Shown piece by piece: positions 38,001 through 47,266 of a stretch of 64,000 bases of DNA. Position 1 is the first letter of the stretch. Each line of letters opens with the position of its first letter. Both the position numbers and the translations under genes were made by a program. The notes under the pieces were generated by a model, which saw only the letters and a list, made by a program, of their open reading frames with translations, was not told where the DNA came from and made no database searches. Source of the stretch: Haliotis asinina (Eukaryota; Mollusca; Gastropoda; Lepetellida; Haliotidae); NCBI RefSeq assembly GCF_037392515.1, contig NC_090291.1, positions 37,099,001 through 37,163,000 of the forward strand, read 5' to 3'.

Positions 38001-41000
38001 GATGTTTAGTTGCAAATTCGGCGTCATTTACCAAGTTGTTTTCTCTTGTGCAATCATACAAAGACATATGATGTTGTTTTCTTACCACCAGAAAAAAAAT
38101 TTTGATGAAAGTGCTACCCATAGATATGCTGACTCCCTTCCACAGGCTGTTTTTTTCATCTTCAAAATCCAGCCTATCTACGGTAATATGTAGCAATTAA
38201 CAGTGTCATTTTTTCAGTTTCAATCCTACAAATGTTGGCGAGCATGTAAGACTCACCCCTTTTCAATCTCTGTATGGCAGTGCTTGTTGCTGTGTTCATT
38301 GGGCCAAAGAATCCTGGTTCATCGTCTGGATCCACATCACTGAAAGAAATCCATTTCTTAACTATTTGCTGAGGTGATGGTCAAAGACACTGAATGTCTC
38401 AAAATTTTTCCACCTAAAAATATAGAGATTATAAAACATACACCAGATGGGAAAACAGTGTGAGCCATGCAGTGTATGAAAGTCCTACAAAAAGACAGGA
38501 GGCCCACAGGGCCGATGACTGAAAAATGTTGCTGGACCTGTAAACATATAACCAGCCTTGTATTAAATAAAAGATATTGAGACAAGGTGTTAAAAGAAAT
38601 TAATTAATGAATTACTTACAGTGAGGCAAACTTAAACAGTGTGCAAAAGCAAATTTAATAAAACCATGACTTAGTGGTCACTGTCAATTCATTTAGTGTC
38701 ACTGCCATCAGAAAAGAACGACATTATTCATTGGCTGAAAGCATTCTCTAGACCAGTCACGTTTAGTGTTAGATAAATGGGTAGGTTGATGTGTGAAAGT
38801 TACAGTTTGGTTGATCACGAATTATACAGACATCATATATTTACCACAGCTGTAAATTATTTTCTAAATATTCCCCGTAGTCAATGACACTGTCAAATGT
38901 ATACCCTTGGAAAATGTATTGGCACACAAGGATGGCTATAAAATAAAGTTGTAAGCCTGTCATGTAACTAGCAAGCAACGGGCAGCCGGACAGATGCTAT
39001 TTCATACACTGGAGCCATGATGACAAATCAAGCAGATGATGTCGGATGTAAACGAATGAAAGTGGGATAACTCTATCATGACTACTTTATAAATGAAAAC
39101 AAACAATTAAAAAATTTGCACTTAAAAACATAGCAATTACAAAACAAGTGGATGTTGAATGTAAAATATTCCAATGAGCTATTTTTGGAGATTTTGATGT
39201 ATTCACGGGCTTTCGCTCAAACGTTCACAGATACCTCACTGGAATATTCGCTCATAAATCAATCAAAAGGTTTAAAAATATTTCAGAATATTTTCCATAT
39301 TAAACAACCATAAACTCTGTGATATATTTTATTACTCACAGGATGGGAAAACAGTGTGAGCCATGATGACAAATCAAACAGATGATGCCGCATGCAAACA
39401 AAATAAAAGGGAGATAAATCTGTCAAGACTACTTTATACATGAACATAAACATAAAAAATATTCAACTGGAAAGTAATACATGTACTAATCCCAAGGACA
39501 CAGAAAATGAATTTTCATTTTCCACAAACCTAATGTTTTGATTGGCTGACATTTTTGGGTCAAAAACTGCTTGAATGACCTTGAAAGTTAATATGAAATA
39601 TTTATTTGGCAACAGAAAGTTCATCATTATGATGTCATTAGCATTGAAAAACCTAGTTTGGTTACACAACACTCATTAGGTAACTTCCAACTGGTTACAC
39701 AACACCTGTTTCAAATAACCAAAATGATTCCAAAAAGATATTCAGAACATATGTACAACACAAGACAACAACCATCGGCGCATCACTTCTATTTGTGCGT
39801 TTAACAATTTTTCATTGCCATTTAAAAAAATAATTTTGACCTTGCTACGTCCTGATCACCCATTTGTCCACTATAAAGCACTTGCAACACCAGACAACAG
39901 CCACTGTATGTTTGAGTCTTTGATCAGGAAGTGTTCTACCTACTTCAGGTGTACCACAGAAAACTATTATAGATGGAATATATCCCCACTTAGAAATAGA
40001 CACACTGATTATAAACAAGACACAATCCCCATAATATGTACACTATAGTGATTAAAACCTGCCACAAATTCAAAACGTAACAGACTGGCACTTTCTATGT
40101 AGGATATGTACATATTCCATAATTCTGATTGCTCTCTTGTTGAATATGATCTACCCATCAAAAGTTTAGACTCACTAGTATAAATATAGCCACTTACTGC
40201 AGGCAACTGCTCTTAACTATATTTTCCAAAATATTCCATTCTATTTAAAGGTACTGTTCCCCATGAACATTTGTAGCGTTGAAATAGGAGAGTGTATTTT
40301 CTGTAAATTGTAATACTGATAAAGTGATAATTATTATTTGGGTCACAATGTTTAAAGTTTTGAGTGATAATTATTATGAATCACATTTCATATAATAAAT
40401 GTTTAGTGCTTTTTGTACTTTGGCAGCAGGTTGTGCTTTAGAGGTACCCCCCTTGAGTAAGTGTTTTGATTAGTTGTCGATACTTCCAGGAGACTAAGAG
40501 AGAATTCTATGTCAATGGTCGCATTGTGCTTGAATATTCTGGAATCAGTGACTTCGTAAATAAATGGTGGTTGTCGTGTTGACGAAATGGACACACACAA
40601 TTAGCTGGAGTACACCAATCTGAATGCCTCCGTCAACGCTTGAACTACATGACCGCTGCCTGACCACTCACCATGTTACAATAAGTATAACTGTTTATCA
40701 TTCTCAAACCAAGACTTTGGTGAGTTGATATTATATTTGTGACCCATTACTCTAGTTTGACTCAGTTCCATTGTACATAAAACCTCTGTTGTGAATGTTT
40801 GTATCTTGCACTCTGCTCAAAACAAAAATATTTAATATTTTAAACTTATCTGTGTTATACTTTGCTGGTTCTGAGGGCATTTCTTACACTTTTTGTCACA
40901 GCAAATTTTTAACGGTAACATCATGAGTTCAATACATAATCAAACTCAGAGAAAATTGGTGGCGTCTTAACAAAAGTACAAAAAACAGTTGTTCACATGC

Positions 41001-44000
41001 ATGATATTTGCAAATGCTTTTTACCAATTTCATGCATAATCCTTGAGCATTCTCCTGCATAAGGTTTGCAGTCCGATAAGTTGGTGGAAAAATTCATCAT
41101 TGATGTAACCATATATGTAGACATAACGTACACTGAATGCTTTAAGTGAGTCTAAACTTTTGATGGGTAGTATACATGGAGTCTAGACTTCACTGATTGT
41201 ATTGACGTAGGGAATAGAACTCAAGTTTTTGGTATGATGAGCAAAACTTTAACCAGCAAGGTTCTTACCAGAGTAGGCTTGGGTGGGTGGGTGGGTGCAT
41301 GCAGGCATGCACATGCACATGTGCAAGTGTGCATGATAGAGAAAGGGAGTAATTGACTCATTCCACACATCAGACCTAAATTGTGATTCAGCAATGCTAC
41401 ATCAATATCATCAGGGCAGTAAATAATGAAGTCTCCCCAAACCTCACTAGACCACACTTTTTGTGTCTTAATGCAAATGTGTTCCACCTACCTGTCCTCG
41501 TGATTACCAGGGTTGATTGCCTCCTGAATGTCTTCCATGAAACCTTCAGACTCATTATAGTAATCATCATCACCATCATCATCATCATCATCATCATTGT
41601 CGTCGTCGTCTCCCTCCTCCTCTACTTCATCATTTTGGTCTCTCTTAGTCTGGTGTTAAATGGGACACACGCAACAAGACAGTAATGAGGTGAACTTAGC
41701 TGAGAACAAGATATCTTGTGAGATGTTTGTTTGGTTATTGCTTAATGCCAGCACACAGCAATTTTCGAGCTATGTGACGCTGGGAATAGATTTTCGAAGC
41801 TCTCTAAGATAATCATAAGTGCCATACATTAACTTACGACTATCTTAGCCCTGAGAGCTTCAGAAATCTAGTCACTGGTTTGTTAATAATCATGTCTGGA
41901 TAACAAAGTCCAGTGACGGACATTATGAGCATCAATCTATGCATTTTGGATATTATGATGCGTCAACCAAGACCACCTGTGCCCTAATTCACAACGCTCT
42001 CCTAAGCCAAAGAGTAAAACTTTTCTCTTAGCATTTGTACCTTCCATACTATAAAACTGACTTACGATGGTCGTAGTGCTACGAGAGCTTTGTGAACTGG
42101 GACTTTAATCCTTTTCGTCTCTTCTTATTATAAGCATGAGGTGCTGAAGATTTCTTCTAATTTTGTTTGCTTGATCCACGATGACTGAATTAATTAGGGT
42201 GTAATGCTTCAGTTAGTATTGCGGAGCACACCTGTCTCGCATACAATAGGCCGTCTTGCATACACATTATGTCTCTGACTATTAATGTTGTACACAGCAA
42301 TGTTCCAGCTAAATGAGTCTGGAAATAATCCAGTAAAGGAATCATGAGAATTCATCTATGCATTCTTGATACAGTCGAACCCCGTTTACTCGGACCCCAC
42401 ATATCCGGGAACCCTGCCTTCCGGACGATTTTTATGTGAAACGAAACTTACATTCATTAATTGTACTCGCTTAACCAGACCCCACGCTTCCGCGAATTTT
42501 AAAACCATTCCTACAGATTTCCATTGAAAAATGATCCAGTTATACGGACGGAGAGATGTGTGCAACGTGCATGTGTATGTGTCACGTCAATACTGTTTAC
42601 CCCACAACTATGTGTTTTTATTCTTAATCTATCGGAAGGCATTTGGTGTGAATTGATTAATTGGCCATCAACACACTAGTGATGCGTGGCACTCATTAGA
42701 AATTGGGGTGTGTGAGAACATCTCATCAGTAACGAAAACACATGACAAATGCCTACCTGCGTTCCGCCTGCCATGTTTTATCAGTACACTTATATGTTAT
42801 GATGATTCAGTGAGTGAGTGAGTGAGTTTAGTTTTACGATGCACTCAGCAATATTCCAGCATTATAAATAATCGAATCTGGACCAGATAATGCAGTGATC
42901 AACAACATGAGCATCATCGATCTGCTCAACTGTGAACCGATGACATGTGTCAACCAAGTCAGCGAGTCTGACCACCCGATCCCATTAGTAGCCTCTTACG
43001 ACAAGCACAGTCACCTTTTTATGGCAAGCATGGGTTGCTAAAGGCCTTCACGGGTCTATGATGATTCACTGTTATTACTATTGACAGTTGATTTATTGCT
43101 ATACGTACATGAAATTTTTTTTACTTCCACCTGATTTTCATGTTTTGCTTGTTTGATCCAGTTACCTTGATGTCTCGCTATCCGGACGATTTTCAAGTGA
43201 AACCAAAACGTCTGGATAAATGGGGTTCGACTGTATACAGATACTAATTAATAAAATCAACAAGCCTGACCACCCAATCCTGTTAGTTGCCTCTTACAAC
43301 CAAAGGTTGTTAATGACCAATTCTAACCTAGATCTTAACAGGTCCAATACCTCTTGAAATGTACATGCGGCTGTTGATACTAGGACAGGTTATCTACATT
43401 GATAACAGGAATTGATATTCAAAGATAATTATTAATGAAATAATAAGATATAAAATACTGGAGATGTAACTTCGAGCAAAACAGCCAAACAGTCCTGAAA
43501 TAAATGACTATATGGTCGAACCTCAATGTCTCAAAATCAGTTACCATATTTATTTTTCAGATCAATAATATTTCCAACTATCGAATATTTTAGCCAGGCC
43601 TAGTTGATATACAGTACTACTGGAAAACAAGGATAAGTTGAGCACCGACATGACAACTGACCCGTATACCATGTATGAGTGTCAGCCACTGGCGCTTGCC
43701 ATTGAGAGTGAAGGCCCCATGTTGTATGAGATCAAGTGTACTGTGATGGGTGAAGCCTGTTTTGTGAGCAGGGTGTGTGCTGCTATGAGCGAAATCAATT
43801 TCATCATCATGCACTGCATGTGCACTAGCCTACATCTGCTCTCCCTTTCACAAACCAAATGGGTTTGCTCACTGCCATGCACTGCCTACTTCATGTAAAC
43901 ATGTTCTCTGTGCCGGCCCAGCTTATCCTTGTTTGCCAGTAACTGGTGAGTAACACTGAGTAATCAGGAGGTAGACGGCTAACCCAGCCACTGGGTTGGG

Positions 44001-46922
44001 GACAAATCAGCATGATGTCACTGTAGGAAAGTCCTGAAGTTTCTTGTTGCTATGTTTTAGAAATGTTAGAAATGAATGTACGCCACATGATACAGGATGA
44101 CCAGACACAGAAGCAAGGGCCAGCCTACCTGCTCTATGTCTTTACAACAGCTGGTCAGGATATCAGACAGTGACATCACTTTGCCGCTTGTCACTGACTC
44201 TATACTTGGCTGAAGCTGCACCAAGACTGACTCGCTCTCACTCCACAAATGCTGAAACATAGTTGTGAAAGATAATATTAACAACTTCTGTGTAACACTG
44301 TTCAAGTGAGTGAGCGAGTTAATTTTTACGTCACACTCAGCAATACGCCACCTATATGGCGAAGGCCTGTAAATAATCAACTCCAGACCAGACAATCCAG
44401 TGATCGACAGCATACACATCGATCTGCACAACTGGGAACTGATGACATGTGTCAACCAAGTCAGTGAGTTTGACCACCTGATCCCGTTAGTTGCCTCTTA
44501 CAACAAGTATAGTCACCTTTTATGGCAAGCATGGGTTGCTGGAGGCCTCTTACGACAAGCACTTTGTTTCAGGACCTTGATCCATGAACGGGAAAGTGGT
44601 GTTGATTATGCCACCATTCAAATAGCCATCATAAGTGTACAATCTGAGATTACTGAAAGTGAATCATTAATTTCATCAGATTCCAGTCTGGAAGAGTTTT
44701 GCATCCCTCCCTGGAGGCTGTTCCTGCAACAGTAGTACTTTTACCCTACACTGATATTTTCATTACATTCTACACTGATTTGAATGCTTTATCATGAATC
44801 CATTTGGGTGAGTGAGTTCAGTTTTACGCCACACTCCACACATATTCCAGCTATATGGCAGAGGTCTGTAAATAATCGAGTTCAGATCAGACAATCCAGT
44901 GATCATCAGCATGAGCACTGACCTGCACATTTGGGAACTGATGACATGTGTCAGCTAAGTCATACGAGGCTGACCACCCGATCCCGTTAGTTGCCTCTTA
45001 CGATAAGCATAGTCACCTTTTATGGCGAGCATGGGTTGCTGAAGCCCTAATCTACCCCCGACCTTCACAGGTAGAATCAATTTGGAGTTAGATTGTGACC
45101 CATTATTTTTTTTTACTGAAACAGACTACAGTTGGCTAGACCGACTTCTAAACTGTGCTCAGGACACATGAAAATTCAAAGATATAGTCCCCATTGACTA
45201 GTAGGATGTGAAACATAAAAGACAAAAAAGTCTGAACCAGTTTTCATTGCCTATATTTTGCTACAAATTGAAACAGGAAAAAGGCCATCCCTCCTGACAG
45301 ATAAACAAATGCTTAAGCTTGTGGAACAGTGTACATGTACTAGTTGCCAAACAGTTATCGTTGCATATCAGTTATTGCCAAACCATCAGTATCATGCATG
45401 CACAGTTCTCGTGAATTACAATAATGGCCCTGGATTTCGAAGCTGTCTTAGTGCTAAGATAGTTGTTGGTTAATGCTAATGTATGGCAATTACGACTATC
45501 TTAGCACTAAGAGAGCTTCGAAAATCTAGGCCCAGGTAAATTTTAACCATGATATTTGACAACAATAATGGATAGCAAAAGACATTCCTTCACGGTAAGT
45601 AACATAAGAGAAAAATTACAGGTAAAATTATGAACCCCATAAACTTAGTCGAAGTGATGTCACAAGACCTATATGATAGCAAGAACAAGTTCACAAGTCA
45701 TTCATTGGTTTATTCCCTATCAGTCTACTGTAAACATGGTAAACAATCACTCTACTTGTCACACAATCAATCATTAGGGGTTACTTTATGACATTAATAT
45801 ATTTTCTTCATGAATAACATGGGAAATTCTGAAATAGCAAAAAATGTTACAGGTAGTTGTGAGTAACGATGTATATACAGTCAAGCCTTGTTAATACATC
45901 ATCCGTTGCACAGTAAATTGTCAGATTAATGAGAATGTCAGATTAAATAAATCAGACTAAAATGTTTATTCAATTTCTTACCAACAGAAACATCAGATAG
46001 AGCTGATTGTTGGATAAACTGAGGTTGGATTAACGAGACTTGACTGTACATCTTTGGTTGTGTGAAAACACCAATTTGTACTGCCATGATTCCTTTCCGC
46101 TGCATTACCGTACATAAAAGCATGACAGACGGGACACGTTTGTGAATAGCTGATGATGTATCATAATTAATTCTGTATCATTAAAGTAGTGCACAGCAGA
46201 GTAATTCTGTAATTATCGCTATGATATCTGTTCAGCAGCAAGTGGACACTCAACATTTTGGATTAGTGTTACAAGGAAGTAATTTCCTCATTATGCTGAT
46301 AGTGACATATTTGAGTTCACAATTGTTTAAGTGTATAATTACTCAGCATTTTCCAGTCCTCCCAAAATATACCCTGACCTGACATTGAAGTGAGTCTACT
46401 TTTTGCAGCACACCAAATTCACTTATGTATATATGCAATAATGCATACAAAAATATAGTCCCAAGGTACACTTCTGTGTGTAATGATGATTGTGTATGAA
46501 TTTGGTACTGAGATTGGAAAGTATAAGGTAAAGTGACCATCTCAAAGTAGTCTGACGTTACATTCATTCCAAAAACACTGGCTAATGCCTCATATATGCC
46601 AAAGTTGTGCCAAAAATCTTGGGACAATCTTGGTTATATGGCATTCATAGGAATAATAAACTGATTATACAGATGTTGAGCATCACATGATTGAATGATC
46701 ATGATGACTAACACGACAGTCTTACTAATACTAATATATATATGTAATTACCCATTTCGTCGGACTGTCGTCAGCTGTGACATCAACATAAAATCTTGTA
46801 TCTGTATTCTGTTGTTGAAAATTTAGTCTCCTCAGTTTAATGTCAATATCAACCAGATCGAGGTGGGAGTTGTTCGTTGTTTTCCACTCCTGAAACTCTT
46901 TGCTTAAAGAATCACCATCCAT
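32079..46922 (-). CDS. UBE2Q-like: UBE2Q-like E2 ubiquitin-conjugating enzyme, complete, 9 exons, 335 aa
   Basis: Transfers ubiquitin from E1 to substrates or E3 through a catalytic cysteine. Exons in transcript order: 46752-46922, 44129-44251, 41492-41649, 38257-38339, 35940-36016, 35434-35514, 35090-35183, 33693-33769, 32079-32222. Together 1008 nt, all phases consistent. Residues 1-98 form an N-terminal region (FQEWKTTNNSHLDLVDIDI, SVLVQLQPSIESV). An acidic linker near 105-127 contains a GAT-coded Asp run. The UBC domain follows: IQRLKRDLKNILKV, LFMWDVKLTDVPTDS, TLEMQFPQDYPYTPPFIRVI. The active site is GHVTIGGSICMEML with Cys272; the usual HPN tripeptide is replaced, as in the Q family. 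SGWVPSNDIE and FNRMVSRYGWNK-stop close it. One donor (exon 35434-35514, GTTGGT) is weak. The exon 35090-35183 donor is embedded in a tandem array (see separate entry). Confidence 0.92.
33063..33355 (-). repeat. SINE, family B, with expanded (GTGA)n tail
   Basis: Reverse copy with 12 or so GTGA units, ACTCAGCAATATTCCAGCTA, TCTGGACCAGACAATCCAGT, GACAAGCATAGTCGCCTTTC. It lies in the last intron of the E2 gene. Confidence 0.92.
33580..33650. repeat. Fragment of the MITE at 33872-34461
   Basis: TACACTCCTCAACTGATTCT and AACAAACCCGAGTAGGAGGT match the left terminal repeat of that element. Confidence 0.6.
33872..34461. mobile_element. MITE with about 80-bp terminal inverted repeats
   Basis: Left end CCTCAGTACTTTTCGCTACA through GTCGCGTCAGGTAACCTTTG pairs with the right end (CAAAGGTTACCTGACGCAAC through GGAGTGTAACAAAATACACT). 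The centre has no frame. TGAGAGGCATGT occurs on both sides (about 33841 and 34461) but is separated from the left end, so it may be coincidental. It lies in the E2 intron next to the exon array. Confidence 0.8.
34519..35150. repeat. 54-bp tandem array made from the end of an E2 coding exon and its splice donor, 12 copies
   Basis: GATGACTCTGATGAA-type starts at 34529, 34583, 34637, 34691, 34741, 34795, 34849, 34899, 34953, 35007, 35061 and 35115. Ten steps or so are 54 bp and two are 50 bp. Read on the minus strand each unit is TTCATCAGAGTCATCAGACC (FIRVIRP), then AGTTCCTGACAG (KFLT) and a GTAGGTACC donor. The last copy is the true 3' part of exon 35090-35183. The reading frame stays open through the first four or five copies, then a 50-bp unit breaks it. 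Confidence 0.93.
35680..35890. repeat. About 32-bp minisatellite
   Basis: Repeated CATTCATTACATCCACCCCT with variable ATTAACATCACCAT spacers, about seven units, in the E2 intron between exons 35434-35514 and 35940-36016. Confidence 0.85.
36140..36235 (-). repeat. Repeat shared with the SINE at 50255-50455
   Basis: GGAAAGTGGTCAAAGGTAGC and ACACTTTCTCAGTAAAGTAC recur at 50278-50340. Here it lies directly 3' of the retroelement ORF1 remnant. Confidence 0.65.
36190..37710 (-). mobile_element. DIRS-like (tyrosine-recombinase retroelement) ORF1 remnant, fossil
   Basis: The minus strand shows a Cys-bearing RCIGCNGSKSGRDPHRL motif near 37670, a Pro/Met-rich middle near 37200-37300, an Arg/Ser-rich RHRSRSRSPVQQPYSYH stretch near 36930, and further ORF1-like sequence to 36200. 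The SGRDPH motif is what I associate with ORF1 of DIRS-type elements in molluscs. No reverse transcriptase or recombinase domain is in the window. The copy is broken, with a handful of interruptions, and looks moderately old. It sits inside the E2 intron 36017-38256. Other gag-like origins are possible. Confidence 0.5.
39014..39450. repeat. Direct repeat of about 90 bp, two copies
   Basis: GAGCCATGATGACAAATCAA begins copies at about 39011 and 39357; both run on to GACTACTTTATA-AATGAA. A third partial match (GGGAAAACAGTGTGAGCCAT) is at 38447. A dispersed local duplication in the E2 intron. Confidence 0.75.
41725..41985 (-). repeat. Old SINE family B copy interrupted by a palindromic MITE
   Basis: TTAATGCCAGCACACAGCAA and TTTTCGAGCTATGTGACGCT match the 3' part of family B. 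AAAGTCCAGTGACGGACATT and GATGCGTCAACCAAGACCAC match the rest. The MITE lies at 41786-41871 between them. Confidence 0.7.
41786..41871. repeat. Palindromic MITE, GCTAAG family
   Basis: GATTTTCGAAGCTCTCTAAG inverted to TAGCCCTGAGAGCTTCAGAAATC, with CATACATTAACTTACGACTA in the centre. Confidence 0.75.
41980..42106. repeat. Palindromic MITE, GCTAAG family, diverged
   Basis: GCCCTAATTCACAACGCTCT and CTACGAGAGCTTTGTGAACTGGGAC are inverted; TTACGATGGTCGTAGTG marks the core. The arms differ in length. Confidence 0.65.
42372..43233. mobile_element. Pogo/Tigger-like non-autonomous element with TA target duplication
   Basis: Left end CAGTCGAACCCCGTTTACTC and right end, inverted, CAGTCGAACCCCATTTATCC, both flanked by TA. 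CGGACGATTTTTATGTGAAA and its inverted partner extend the terminal repeats. No transposase remains; without the inner SINE it is about 600 bp. Confidence 0.88.
42810..43056 (-). repeat. SINE family B with perfect 12-bp target-site duplication
   Basis: TATGATGATTCA at 42798-42809 and again at 43057-43068 flank the copy. The reverse-oriented element runs from (GTGA)n to GAAGGCC. This shows the element's full extent, about 250 bp, and LINE-type insertion. Confidence 0.93.
44306..44560 (-). repeat. SINE, family B
   Basis: Reverse copy: TTTTTACGTCACACTCAGCA, GACAATCCAGTGATCGACAG, TTATGGCAAGCATGGGTTGC. It lies 54 bases from E2 exon 44129-44251. Confidence 0.88.
44808..45070 (-). repeat. SINE, family B
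   Basis: Reverse copy: AGTTTTACGCCACACTCCAC, CAATCCAGTGATCATCAGCA, GCATGGGTTGCTGAAGCCCT, CCGACCTTCACAGGTAGAAT. Full length. Confidence 0.9.
45427..45534. repeat. Palindromic MITE, GCTAAG family (best copy)
   Basis: CCCTGGATTTCGAAGCTGTC with TTAGTGCTAAGATAGTTGT pairs with ACGACTATCTTAGCACTAAG and AGAGCTTCGAAAATCTAGGC. About 50-bp arms around TAATGCTAATGTATGG. Confidence 0.88.
45878..46046. mobile_element. Short TA-flanked MITE
   Basis: Left CAGTCAAGCCTTGTTAATAC and right, inverted, CAGTCAAGTCTCGTTAATCC, each next to TA. 169 bp; the ends resemble but are distinct from the pogo/Tigger-like element at 42.4 kb. Confidence 0.8.
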
Positions 46923-47266
46923 TGTAACGGTGCGCAACAAGAAACCCTCAGCGTTAGAGCAGATACAACTCCCAAGTGATAACCTTGAATCCGATGAGGA
47001 AGTTTCTCTCTATCAAATAGTATGTGTTACTAACTATAACTCATGGGTATTTCTTACACCATTACTTGGAAATACTCGCGATCGCTTACGGTATACAATA
47101 TTATGTGTGGTTGCTCTAAACTGTATTTGAGTTATATTATAAGCGTTTTATACATCTCACTTATTACGGAAATGCTTCATGTATTTTACATGTGGCTTAC
47201 ACGACACAATATGATATTTTCAGTGTTATCAACTTTTGTGATTGAGGCAAGGGGAAATATGTCAAA
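46923..47266. promoter_or_regulatory. Head-to-head promoter interval, E2 gene and ZC3H3
   Basis: Only 344 bases separate the two divergent start codons. It contains no SINE or MITE. It is not GC-rich, and no clear TATA box is placed for either gene. By position it must hold both promoters and 5' UTRs unless an upstream non-coding exon exists. Confidence 0.6.

Larger units (their letters stand above)
42280..43340 (-). mobile_element. Nested stack: old SINE B, split by a pogo/Tigger-like MITE, itself split by a young SINE B
   Basis: The old SINE flanks are 42280-42369 and 43236-43340. The MITE (42372-43233) and the inner SINE (42810-43056) are described separately. The old copy resumes after the MITE with AACAAGCCTGACCACCCAAT. 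Confidence 0.85.

Noticed and set aside
41397-41597. Minus-strand frame starting with a run of methionines
   Set aside because: Wrong frame of the GAT run; the frame giving the Asp tract joins its neighbours by phase and is the real exon.
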